From assembly GCA_018400395.1 (NCBI GenBank), contig JAGYMN010000033.1:1-12637 (forward strand): 12,637 nucleotides of DNA. The letters are read 5' to 3'. Each line of letters begins with the position of its first letter. Position 1 is the stretch's first letter. Shown here piece by piece: positions 1 to 7,755 of this stretch. This stretch comes from Actinomycetota bacterium (GTDB lineage Bacteria; Actinomycetota; Humimicrobiia; Humimicrobiales; Humimicrobiaceae). The notes below the pieces were generated by a model. The model was not told the DNA's origin, made no database searches, and saw nothing but the letters and a program-made list of their open reading frames with translations. A program made the position numbers and the translations under genes.

Positions 1-6
1 TACTCT

Positions 7-34
7 TTGAATACCTTTATAAAATTTGTAATAA
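7..34 (+). promoter_or_regulatory. Possible promoter of the PAS-GGDEF-HD-GYP gene
   Basis: TTGAAT at 7-12 and TAATAA at 29-34 are separated by 16 bp and lie about 40 bp before the ATG at 76. The whole stretch is very AT-rich, so a chance match is quite possible. Nothing else is recognisable in the first 75 bases. Confidence 0.3.
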
Positions 35-75
35 ATATAAAAATATTAATAGATTAATAGCATACCCGAAAAAAT

Positions 76-1578
76 ATGAACGATACAGGAAAAAAACAGA
101 TTATCCTGGAAATCGAGAAATTAAAAAAAGTCATAGATGATATAAAATACTCTGAAGACAGGTATGAGTTTCTAAAAATATTGCTTAAGGAAAATGAGAT
201 TAAGTATAACTCACTAATAGATTCAATCCCTTTAGGAATAATAGAGCTGGACCGTAATGGAATAATATTTAATATAAATAAGGCTGCATTACAGATATTA
301 GACTGCAAAAAAGAAGAAATAGCAAAAAAACATTTTTCATCTGTGGATGCAATAAGCAAAAAAAATCTACCGCAATATTTCAGATTATTTGATGATGCAG
401 AAAACAGTTCAGAAAAACCCGGTGATAATATAATCTTTGAGAATAGACATGGAGATAAGATTTTTATTGAGGCTAGATCCAGCCTTATAAAAAATGGTAT
501 TAAGGTGACCGGGACTCATATAATAATAAAAAATATTACCGAAAGAAAAAAGATTGAAGATGAACTGAAATATCTTAGTTTTCATGATCAGCTTACAGGC
601 CTTTTTAACAGGTATTATATTGACGAAGAAATAAAACGTCTGGATACAGAAAGGCTGCTACCTATTGGATTTATAATAAGTGATGTAAATGAATTAAAAT
701 TAATAAACGATGCTTTTGGCAACGATGAAGGTGATAAGTTATTGCAGGATATTGCAGATGTTTTCAAGAAAGTATGCCGTAAGGAAGACATAATAGCCAG
801 ATATGGCGAAGATGAATTCGCTGCACTTTTACCTGCTACTGACAGGAAGTCGTTATCAGATATAAATGAGAGGATACTTAAATCGTGCAGGCATATAAAA
901 AAGGAAAAATTTGATTTTACAATATCAACCGGTATAGCCGCAAAGGATATTGCCAGCACTAATTTCAGCGATGTTATTACTGAAGCAAGAGACATGATGC
1001 ATAAAAATAAACTAATATACAGAAAGAGTGCACAGGGCAATCCAGTGATTTCAATGGTTGACTCCCTTCTGGGTGAAGGATATGAAACAAGGGAACATGT
1101 AAAAAGGGTTGAAAAAATGGCAAAAGATTTTGGAACATTCCTAAAGTTACCAAAAAGCAAAATAGATGAATTATCAATACTTGCGAGTCTCCATGACCTT
1201 GGAAAAATTGCAATCCCTGATAAGATACTCAGGGAAAAAGAAAAATTATCAAAGGAAGACTGGGATATAATAAAATCATTCCCTGAAATAGGTTATGATA
1301 TTGCAAAATCTTCTTTTAAATTTTCACATATAGCAGATTATATACTATGCCACCATGAAAGATGGGACGGGAGCGGATACCCGGGAGGAATAAAAGGCAA
1401 TGACATACCGCTGCTTTCGAGGATAATGACTATTATAGATTCTTATGATGTTATGAGAAGCGGAAGGTTCTATAAAGGGCCTTTGAGCAAGACTGATGTG
1501 ATAAAGGAACTTAGAAAATGCAGTGGAAAACAGTTTGATCCGGTGCTCCTTGAGCAATTTATAAGTCTAATTGAATAA
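76..1578 (+). CDS. PAS-GGDEF-HD-GYP cyclic-di-GMP signalling protein with altered active-site motifs
   Basis: This is a 500-residue protein without a visible transmembrane segment, probably a cytoplasmic sensor. An N-terminal helical stretch (about 5-40) leads into a PAS domain (about 45-155), a GGDEF domain (about 165-325) and an HD-GYP domain (about 330-495). In the GGDEF domain the signature reads GEDEF (residues 244-248) instead of GG[DE]EF. The RxxD inhibitory site is present five residues before it (R235-D238). In the HD-GYP domain the ExxxH (E337, H341), HD (H373-D374), HH (H426-H427), GYP (434-436) and a later Asp (D455) are kept. The conserved His of the HPxxG motif is Phe402 here (SFPEIG), which removes an expected metal ligand. 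GGDEF domains make and HD-GYP domains degrade cyclic di-GMP; both changes suggest reduced catalysis or a ligand-sensing role, but this is inference. The ATG at 76 has no clear Shine-Dalgarno sequence. The gene ends 11 bp from the convergent amidase gene. Confidence 0.9.
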   Translation: MNDTGKKQIILEIEKLKKVIDDIKYSEDRYEFLKILLKENEIKYNSLIDSIPLGIIELDRNGIIFNINKAALQILDCKKEEIAKKHFSSVDAISKKNLPQYFRLFDDAENSSEKPGDNIIFENRHGDKIFIEARSSLIKNGIKVTGTHIIIKNITERKKIEDELKYLSFHDQLTGLFNRYYIDEEIKRLDTERLLPIGFIISDVNELKLINDAFGNDEGDKLLQDIADVFKKVCRKEDIIARYGEDEFAALLPATDRKSLSDINERILKSCRHIKKEKFDFTISTGIAAKDIASTNFSDVITEARDMMHKNKLIYRKSAQGNPVISMVDSLLGEGYETREHVKRVEKMAKDFGTFLKLPKSKIDELSILASLHDLGKIAIPDKILREKEKLSKEDWDIIKSFPEIGYDIAKSSFKFSHIADYILCHHERWDGSGYPGGIKGNDIPLLSRIMTIIDSYDVMRSGRFYKGPLSKTDVIKELRKCSGKQFDPVLLEQFISLIE

Positions 1579-1589
1579 TGGCCGGATAA

Positions 1590-2417
1590 TTATATATAGA
1601 TTTCAGGTTTTCTTTGTTTTAAAAGGGGCAATTCTTTTCTTACGCGCTCAACTTCAGAGGGATTTACTATTCCGGATATTATGGTCTCATCTTCTCCAGC
1701 TTCAGAAAAAATTTGGCCCCATGGGTCTACCATCAAGGAGTGACCGTAAACAATATAATCGGAGGAAGCATCTCTGGCAGGAGATGCACAAACAAAATAC
1801 AGCTGATTATCAATAGCCCTGGCCCTGGCTGTAGTATGCCAGTGGGCAGGGCCCGTTATCATGTTAAAGGCTGCAGGTACTATTATCAATGAGGCGCCTT
1901 CCAGTGCCATCTTTCTTATAAGTTCAGGAAATCGCATATCATAACAGATAGCTATTCCTATTCTACAAAAACCAGTGTCAAAGACAGTAATGCTGTTGCC
2001 GGGAGATATATATTTCGATTCCTGAAAACTTATGCCATTTTTTATATTAACATCAAAAAGGTGTATTTTCCTGTGCCGGGCAATTAATTTGCCCTTCGGA
2101 TCAAAAGTATAGGAAGTATTAAATAAATTTCCATCTTCTGATTCAGGTATTGAACCGCCTATAATAAAAGTTTTCAAATCAAGTGCAATACCTGATAAAA
2201 AAATTGCTGTTTCGCCTGGAAATTTTTCTGCTGTTATATGGAAATATTTATGGTTATACGGACAATTAAACATCTCCGGGAGTACTATGATATCTGCGTT
2301 AAATTCTTTTTTAGCCTGCCTTATTAATTTCTCTGCTTTTACCAGATTATTCTTTTTATCTTTTTCTACAAGCATCTGGCAAACGGCCAGGCGAAATGTT
2401 TTATCTCTGGAATTCAT
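1590..2417 (-). CDS. Carbon-nitrogen hydrolase, Nit2/omega-amidase-like
   Basis: The 275-residue length is typical of the nitrilase superfamily. The Glu-Lys-Cys triad is clear: E48 in VLPEMF, K117 in RKIHLFD and C158 in CYDMRFPEL. The KIHLFD, FQESK..SPG, CYDMRFPEL and FN..TGPAHW..T.RARA.DNQ stretches closely resemble Nit2-type omega-amidases, which hydrolyse alpha-ketoglutaramate or alpha-ketosuccinamate to the oxo-acid and ammonia. Nit1-like deaminated-glutathione amidase or another amidase remains possible. It is the last gene of the lexA-dnaE-dinB run, 43 bp after dinB. A promoter-like element in that gap would place the transcript start only a few bases before the ATG, which fits the poor Shine-Dalgarno sequence (only A-rich GAAAG/AAAGA). 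It may therefore be expressed independently of the SOS genes. The gene faces the HD-GYP gene tail to tail, and no terminator is evident between them. Confidence 0.9.
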   Translation of the reverse strand: MNSRDKTFRLAVCQMLVEKDKKNNLVKAEKLIRQAKKEFNADIIVLPEMFNCPYNHKYFHITAEKFPGETAIFLSGIALDLKTFIIGGSIPESEDGNLFNTSYTFDPKGKLIARHRKIHLFDVNIKNGISFQESKYISPGNSITVFDTGFCRIGIAICYDMRFPELIRKMALEGASLIIVPAAFNMITGPAHWHTTARARAIDNQLYFVCASPARDASSDYIVYGHSLMVDPWGQIFSEAGEDETIISGIVNPSEVERVRKELPLLKQRKPEIYI

Positions 2418-2426
2418 AAGTTATTC

Positions 2427-2456
2427 TTTATATTCTTTCAACTGACATGATGTCAA
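2427..2456 (-). promoter_or_regulatory. Candidate internal promoter for the amidase gene, with palindrome over the -35 box
   Basis: On the minus strand TTGACA (2456-2451) and TATAAA (2432-2427) are 18 bp apart. A perfect 13-bp palindrome, TGACAT-G-ATGTCA (2443-2455), overlaps the -35 box. Transcription would start about 2420, nearly at the ATG (2417), giving an almost leaderless message. The -35 begins just after the dinB stop codon. Confidence 0.4.
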
Positions 2457-2460
2457 AATC

Positions 2461-3660
2461 TTAAGGTTTAATAGCCTTACAATCTATTATATCATTTCTT
2501 TCTATTAAGTTTGCAAGGATAATCTTATTTTCCCCGAATTTATTTGATATTGTATCAATCGCTTCAGTAAGATTTTCATTATAATTATTTTTATTATAAT
2601 ATATAAGGCTCCCGGGTTCAGATATGTGCTCCAGGCCGCTTACAGATACTCCTATAAGTCTTATTCTGTTATGGTTTAGATCAATGGACCTTAAAAGTGA
2701 TACTGTTGTCCTGTATATGTCAAAAATACCATATGTATGTTCATGAAGTGCTGTTCTCCTGGTGATTGTCCTGAAATTGGCAAACCTTAATTTAAGTGTA
2801 ATTATTTTACCCCTGTATCCCCTGTATCTCATATTCCTGGCGATTTTTTGTGAAAGAAGAAGAAGTGTGGATTTAAGTATAGAAAGGTCATTGATGTCCT
2901 TACAGTATGTTATCTCCCGGCCTATTGATTTAACTTCAGGATTCAGGTTGACTTTTCTGTTGTCTATGCCATTGGACATATCGTGTATCACCCTGCCCGT
3001 TTCGCCGAATCTGGCTTCAATAATTTCTAGAGGAGTATCTGCAAGATCTCCAATTGTATATATACCCATGGATCCAAGTTCTTTGTTTGTAACATGACCG
3101 ACACCATGGATATATGATACTGGAAGAAGTCTTATCTTTTTTAGTATCTCATCTGTGTTCTCAAGTACGGTCAGGCCGTTTGGTTTTCCAATGTTTGAGG
3201 CAAGCTTTGCAAGAAATTTATTTGGCCCCAATCCGGCGGAAGATGTAAGGTTTGTGCTCTCATAAATTTTGCCTTTTATTTTCTTTGCTATTTCGAGTGC
3301 ATTTCCAAATAACCTTTCACAACCCGTAACATCCAGAAAACCTTCGTCGCATCCTATTATTTCTACAAGTGGGGTAAAATTATGAAATATGTTTTTTATT
3401 ATCATCGATTCCCTTAAATATTTTTCCATGTTAACAGGTATAAATAAACCTTCAGGGCAGAGTTTTTTTGCCCTGCTCAGAGGCATCCCGGAATGAATAC
3501 CATATTTCCTGGCCTCGTAAGAGGCGGTAGATACCACACCCCTGTTTAATGGACCTCCAACAATAAGAGGCTTATTTTTGTATCCGGGATTATCCCTCTG
3601 TTCTATCTGGGCAAAGAATGCATCCATATCCACGTGTATTATTTTCCTTAGTTTTTCCAA
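2461..3660 (-). CDS. dinB: DNA polymerase IV (Y-family translesion polymerase)
   Basis: This 399-residue Y-family polymerase copies past damaged bases. The first catalytic motif is HVDMDAFF (D11, D13, with F16 as the likely steric gate). Then come RGVVSTASYEARKYGIHSGMP (39-60) and the second catalytic motif CDEGFLDVTG (D105, E106). The usual SxDEA form of that motif is GCDEG here. A helix-hairpin-helix region (HGVGHVTNKELGSMGI) and a little-finger domain follow. No obvious QLxLF clamp-binding tail is visible at the C-terminus. The start is TTG at 3660: GGAG lies 5 bases upstream (minus 3669-3666), and later ATG or GTG codons would cut off the catalytic Asp. The start lies inside the last codons of dnaE (13-bp overlap), so translation is probably coupled. 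The partner polymerase and LexA upstream suggest DNA-damage induction. Confidence 0.93.
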   Translation of the reverse strand: MEKLRKIIHVDMDAFFAQIEQRDNPGYKNKPLIVGGPLNRGVVSTASYEARKYGIHSGMPLSRAKKLCPEGLFIPVNMEKYLRESMIIKNIFHNFTPLVEIIGCDEGFLDVTGCERLFGNALEIAKKIKGKIYESTNLTSSAGLGPNKFLAKLASNIGKPNGLTVLENTDEILKKIRLLPVSYIHGVGHVTNKELGSMGIYTIGDLADTPLEIIEARFGETGRVIHDMSNGIDNRKVNLNPEVKSIGREITYCKDINDLSILKSTLLLLSQKIARNMRYRGYRGKIITLKLRFANFRTITRRTALHEHTYGIFDIYRTTVSLLRSIDLNHNRIRLIGVSVSGLEHISEPGSLIYYNKNNYNENLTEAIDTISNKFGENKIILANLIERNDIIDCKAIKP

Positions 3661-6600
3661 ACCGGCTCCAATCCTGCAAGTATGCTGTGTCTCAGGGCTT
3701 CAGCTCTACGGCTTTTATTTATTTTTTTTAAAAGTGCCAGGTCGATCACTTCTTTACCTGTGACCGTAATATCCCCATCTATTTGATTAAGATTTCCTTT
3801 TACGATCATAGCGGTGTTTTCTGTAAGTGTTTTGAAATATTTCCTGTAAACAGGAGAGAAAAATACCAGTTCAAATATTCCATCCCTGTCTTCCACGGTG
3901 CAAAAGAGAATTTTTTTCCTGTCTTTCGTGTTTTCAACTCTCCGGCTAAGGACAATTCCTGCACAGGTAATATTAATATTACCGGATTTATTATTTCCTG
4001 TTTTTTTGAGAATTTTGGAGAAAGTTCCGCTGCTGCAGGGATTGAATTTTTTAAGCTCATATATGAAATAGTCAAGAGGGTTATAGCTTATACAAAATCC
4101 AAGTATTCTGGATTCTTCCTCAATTTTTTCTTCAATGTCGATATAGCTATCTTTATTACATTCAAGTTTGAATACAGAGTTTAATGCCGGGTGAGATGGG
4201 TCAAAGGGACGGTGTTTAAGGGTTCTGAGGTAATAGAATAATTTAAGAAGGTCCTTCCTGCATGCTCCGGTATAATCAAATCCCCCAACCTTTATCAGAT
4301 TTTCAACAGCATTTTTATTCAGTGAAAACCTCTTTACACATCTGTTATAGAAATCAAAAAAATTCTTAAAGTAACCGTTTTTCGTCCTTTCTTTTATTAT
4401 AAAATTTGCTCCCGAGGGACCAAGGTCCCTTATGGAAGTTAGTGAGACTCTTATGGCTTTTCCATTATCTTCAGGACTGAATTTATATTTACTCTTATTT
4501 ACGTCAGGGAGCTTAAGGAACAGTCCCAGTCTCCGGGCTTCTTCTATGTATTGTGCCTGCCTGTAATATCCAGAGTTATTTGAAAGTATTGAAGATATTA
4601 GCTCTGCCGGAAAATATACTTTTAAGTAGGCTATTTTATAAGATATTTCACTGTAGGCAGCAGCATGAGCCCTGACAAAGCCGTAATTTGCAAACCTGGA
4701 TATTAAATCAAAAATACGTCTGGCAAAATCAAGAGAATAATCTTTCTTAAGAGAACCTCTGATAAATTTTGACCTCTGTTTTTCCATTTCAAGCGAAGAG
4801 AGCCCGGCAATCGCTTTTCTGAGCATATCTGCTTCGCTGAATGAGTAGCCTGCTATTTCTATTGCTATCCTCATAACCTGCTCCTGATAAAGTATTACCC
4901 CATATGTGTCTTTTAGTATGGGCTCAAGATCTTTATGAATAAATACAGTATCTTCTCTTCCGAATTTTCTTTCTATAAAATTTTTGACCATTCCTGACTG
5001 CTGTGGACCCGGCCGGTAAAGTGAGATAAGAATGGTAATATCGTCAAGGTTTGATGGTTTTAGTTTTTTTGCCAGAGACCTGATACCGGAACTCTCAAGC
5101 TGGAATACTCCCAGGGTATTCCCACTCTTTATAGCATCAAATACCTTTTTATCGTCATGATTTATTTCAGATATATTTATGTAGATATTCCTCTTTTCTC
5201 TAAGAGTTTCGATTACATCCCTTATAAGACTGAGGCTTACGGAACTTATAAGGTCTGTTTTTATAAGGCCAAGTTTTTCAATGCTTTCCATATCGTATTG
5301 TGTCATTATCTCTCCTGTATCCGAAAGGGTAAGCGGAACGGTTCCGGGAAGATCTCTGCAGGATATAATAAATGCAGATGGATGCATTGACATGTGCCTT
5401 ATGTAATTTTCTATTTTGAGAGCACAGGATAAGATACTTGAAGATGTGCTGTCTTCCTCGAGCAGCCCGGCGGCTTCCTTTATGCTTTCCGGCAGAGGCC
5501 TCCTTTTATACGAAAATCTTTCGGGGAAATCCGGCCTCTTTAATAAATCATCAGTCTCAGATTTTCCCAGTCCCATTATCCTTCCTGCCTCTCTTATAGC
5601 TGCTCTCGGCCTTAGAGTTGAGAATAGACATACCCTTGAGACATTTTCTGATCCATATCTGCAGGAAAGATAGGACAGCAGCTCACTTCTTCTGCTGCTG
5701 CAGATGTCAATATCTATATCAGGGGGGCTTTTTCTTCCGGTGTTTAGAAACCTTTCAAAATAAAGATTCTGGTCTACGGGGTCGACGTCTGATATTCCCA
5801 GGAGGTAGGACACAAGGCTTCCGGCAGCAGAACCCTTTCCACATATGGGTATGTTCCTTTTCCTGGCAAATTCTGCCATGTCTGCGATTATGAGAAAGTA
5901 TCCGCTGAAACCTGTTTTTTCAATTATTTTAAGCTCCTTCTCGAGCCTGTAAAGATACCTGGCATCAGGATAACGCCCGAACCTGCGCAAAAACCCCCTC
6001 ATACAGAGTTTTCTAAGATAACCCGGAAGGGTCTCTCCTTCGGGTACCTTAAAAGGGAAAAGCCAGGTCTTCCCGGGACCCAGATCCAGATTGCATTTGC
6101 CGGATATGATGGAAGTATTTGATATGGCTTCCGGAATGTCACGGAACATTGAAATCATTTCTTCGGAAGACTTAAAATAATTCTCCCCACCCTTTATGAA
6201 CTCTGGAAAGGGATCCTTCTTCATACCCATTGATTTTAATTTGTAAAGATGCCTGTATATGCAGTAGCTATTCTTATCGATGTAATGGACATTATTTGTG
6301 GCCACGGGGGATAAATTATTGGAGAGTGCGAAGTTTGCGATCAGTTCTGAAAGGTTATTATAAGAGCCGGTCTTTTGCAGGGGGACTCTCTGAATCTCTA
6401 TATAAAAATCACCTTCGAATATTTCAATAAAGCGATATGCAGTCTTTAAAGCCATGTATCTGTCTCTATTTTTAAGCAGTTGAGGTATTTTGCCGTTGGG
6501 ACACCCGCTCAGCCCTATAAGGCCCCTGCTGTTTCTGCTTAAATACCTTACATCTATTGAAGGAACAGAGTATTTCCTTTTCAGGTGGGATCTGCTTACT

Positions 6601-6884
6601 ATACGACAGAGATTTTCATATCCTCTGATTGTTTTTGCCAGAAGTATCATCTGGGACAGGCCATCCATATCTGACAGACATATTTCGCATCCTATAATAG
6701 GTTTTATATTTGCAGATAAGGCGCTTTCATAAAACTTGACTGCTCCCCCCATCATATACCTGTCTGTCAGCGCGACTGCTTTCATATTAAGGCCGGCTGC
6801 TGCTTTTATAAGGTCCTCTATCTTTACAGCAGATTCCATAATACTGTATTCACTATGTACATGAAGATGGGTAAAAGAAGTCAC
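3648..6884 (-). CDS. DnaE-type DNA polymerase III alpha subunit, probably DnaE2/ImuC-like SOS polymerase
   Basis: This is a 1078-residue C-family polymerase. The order is an N-terminal PHP domain (about 5-210), palm and fingers (about 270-800), helix-hairpin-helix region (about 810-870) and OB fold (about 970-1048), then only about 30 residues. The short tail argues against a long tau-binding domain as in replicative DnaE1. Catalytic Asp residues are in PPDIDID (D389, D391, D393) and KTDL (D544). GKGSAAGSLVSYLL (349-362), GVFQLES (592-598), RPGP (624-627) and FANYGFVRAHAAAY (731-744) are family hallmarks. Several PHP metal-ligand positions look replaced (TDR for TDH at 40-42, ATNNVH for ATNDVH, EIQRVP for E-x-Q-x-H), so no proofreading or phosphatase activity is expected. 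The start is GTG at 6884 with GGTGAGG five bases upstream. It lies 35 bp after lexA and overlaps dinB, which suggests damage-inducible, error-prone synthesis. A second replicative-type DnaE, as in PolC-containing bacteria, cannot be excluded. Confidence 0.88.
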   Translation of the reverse strand: MTSFTHLHVHSEYSIMESAVKIEDLIKAAAGLNMKAVALTDRYMMGGAVKFYESALSANIKPIIGCEICLSDMDGLSQMILLAKTIRGYENLCRIVSRSHLKRKYSVPSIDVRYLSRNSRGLIGLSGCPNGKIPQLLKNRDRYMALKTAYRFIEIFEGDFYIEIQRVPLQKTGSYNNLSELIANFALSNNLSPVATNNVHYIDKNSYCIYRHLYKLKSMGMKKDPFPEFIKGGENYFKSSEEMISMFRDIPEAISNTSIISGKCNLDLGPGKTWLFPFKVPEGETLPGYLRKLCMRGFLRRFGRYPDARYLYRLEKELKIIEKTGFSGYFLIIADMAEFARKRNIPICGKGSAAGSLVSYLLGISDVDPVDQNLYFERFLNTGRKSPPDIDIDICSSRRSELLSYLSCRYGSENVSRVCLFSTLRPRAAIREAGRIMGLGKSETDDLLKRPDFPERFSYKRRPLPESIKEAAGLLEEDSTSSSILSCALKIENYIRHMSMHPSAFIISCRDLPGTVPLTLSDTGEIMTQYDMESIEKLGLIKTDLISSVSLSLIRDVIETLREKRNIYINISEINHDDKKVFDAIKSGNTLGVFQLESSGIRSLAKKLKPSNLDDITILISLYRPGPQQSGMVKNFIERKFGREDTVFIHKDLEPILKDTYGVILYQEQVMRIAIEIAGYSFSEADMLRKAIAGLSSLEMEKQRSKFIRGSLKKDYSLDFARRIFDLISRFANYGFVRAHAAAYSEISYKIAYLKVYFPAELISSILSNNSGYYRQAQYIEEARRLGLFLKLPDVNKSKYKFSPEDNGKAIRVSLTSIRDLGPSGANFIIKERTKNGYFKNFFDFYNRCVKRFSLNKNAVENLIKVGGFDYTGACRKDLLKLFYYLRTLKHRPFDPSHPALNSVFKLECNKDSYIDIEEKIEEESRILGFCISYNPLDYFIYELKKFNPCSSGTFSKILKKTGNNKSGNINITCAGIVLSRRVENTKDRKKILFCTVEDRDGIFELVFFSPVYRKYFKTLTENTAMIVKGNLNQIDGDITVTGKEVIDLALLKKINKSRRAEALRHSILAGLEPVWKN

Positions 6885-6912
6885 TTAATCCTCACCTTTT
6901 CTATTTTTTAAA

Positions 6913-6936
6913 AGAGGGCTTACCTCAATGCCCTCT
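6913..6936 (-). terminator. Terminator-like hairpin between lexA and dnaE
   Basis: On the minus strand AGAGGGC (6936-6930) and GCCCTCT (6919-6913) form a perfect 7-bp stem around a 10-base loop that contains the lexA stop codon. Four T residues follow, then A-rich sequence. The U tract is short, so at most this is a leaky terminator or attenuator, or an RNA-processing or stability hairpin. dnaE is probably still read from the lexA promoter. Confidence 0.4.
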
Positions 6937-7540
6937 GGACGGCTACAACTTTTCCCTGGATTATAGGATCTGATTTCATTAACATTGGCATATATTTCGG
7001 ATTGGAAGATCTGAGTTCAACATGTTTTTCTTTTCTATAGTATCTTTTAACTACAGCCTCGTCATCTATAAGTGCTACCACTATATCGCCATTTTCCGCT
7101 ACAGGCTGTGACCTTACTGCTATAATATCCCCGTTGAGTATATGGTCTCCGATCATGCTGTCTCCATGGACCCTGAGAGCAAAATCGGCATTTCCTCTTA
7201 TCATATCAGCAGGGAAGGGAATATGGTCTTCAATGTTTTCTTCAGCAAGGACAGGTCTTCCGGCAGCTATCCTTCCTACTAGAGGCAGGTAAAGGGCTTC
7301 CTTTTCGGTGTTCTGCCCCAGTATCTGCAGTGCCTTCCATGTTAGCTTTATGGAACGGGCAGATGACCTTCTCTCTATATATCCCTTTCTTTCCAGTGAA
7401 TACAGGTGATCGGAGATTCCCCTGGGAGAGTTGATATAAAGCATACCGGCAAGCTCCCTTATGGAGGGAGGATAGCTGTTTACCAGTATATAGTCATATA
7501 TTTTTTTGAGCACCAGATTCTGCCTGCCGGTAAGTTCCAT
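6920..7540 (-). CDS. lexA: LexA repressor, SOS regulator with self-cleaving protease domain
   Basis: This 206-residue protein has an N-terminal winged helix-turn-helix (about 1-70) and a C-terminal S24 self-cleavage domain. The cleavage site is Ala93-Gly94 in RIAAGRP, the nucleophile Ser128 is in VHGDSMI, and the general-base Lys165 is in EAVVKRY, so RecA-stimulated autocleavage should be intact. The recognition-helix region (SPRGISDHLYSLERKG, 38-53) differs from both the Escherichia and Bacillus forms, in line with the unusual palindrome upstream. The start is ATG at 7540 with GGAGG six bases before it (minus 7551-7547). It is the first gene of a leftward run with the DnaE-type polymerase and dinB. 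The leader of roughly 95 bases starts inside the palindrome at 7627-7656, so autoregulation is expected. Confidence 0.95.
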   Translation of the reverse strand: MELTGRQNLVLKKIYDYILVNSYPPSIRELAGMLYINSPRGISDHLYSLERKGYIERRSSARSIKLTWKALQILGQNTEKEALYLPLVGRIAAGRPVLAEENIEDHIPFPADMIRGNADFALRVHGDSMIGDHILNGDIIAVRSQPVAENGDIVVALIDDEAVVKRYYRKEKHVELRSSNPKYMPMLMKSDPIIQGKVVAVQRALR

Positions 7541-7611
7541 TCAGGACCTCCAGATTTGAAGATTAAAATAATTCCTGTTATTTCAGTTCCGGTTTTTAGA
7601 GGTTTATCTGT

Positions 7612-7640
7612 TTGACATCATTATATATAATTACTATACA
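7612..7640 (+). promoter_or_regulatory. Strong rightward promoter overlapping the palindrome
   Basis: TTGACA (7612-7617) and TATACA (7635-7640) are spaced by exactly 17 bp. The -10 box lies in the left arm of the palindrome. Transcripts would start near 7647 and reach the 3D-domain gene after a leader of about 220 bases. Confidence 0.6.
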
Positions 7641-7656
7641 TTTGTATAGTAATTAT
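7627..7656. promoter_or_regulatory. 30-bp perfect palindrome, probable LexA operator
   Basis: The left arm ATAATTACTATACA (7627-7640) and its exact reverse complement (7643-7656) flank a central TT. The palindrome covers both the rightward -10 box and the leftward lexA -10 box, so one bound repressor dimer would block both promoters. It contains no GAAC-N4-GTTC core. Assignment to LexA rests on its position upstream of lexA and on the symmetry, not on a known consensus. A binding site for another regulator is possible. Confidence 0.65.
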
Positions 7657-7672
7657 GAGAATATTTTTTCAA
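7643..7672 (-). promoter_or_regulatory. lexA operon promoter
   Basis: On the minus strand TTGAAA (7672-7667) and TATACA (7648-7643) are 18 bp apart. The -10 box is the mirror image of the rightward one and lies in the right arm of the palindrome. It is placed to drive lexA, dnaE and dinB. Confidence 0.55.
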
Positions 7673-7755
7673 GGAGGGGGACCTCAAATATCTTATTACC
7701 TGTTTTTTTAAACAATTTTTCTGACAGCCAATTCTGCAATATAATATTTTTTTTG

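Noticed and set aside
615..1160. Long open frame on the minus strand inside the HD-GYP gene
   Set aside because: It is a shadow of the PAS-GGDEF-HD-GYP frame; the plus frame has clear domain motifs and the minus frame has none.
3783..4184. 133-codon open frame on the plus strand inside dnaE
   Set aside because: It lies antisense to the conserved C-terminal region of the polymerase and has no recognisable motif or ribosome site.
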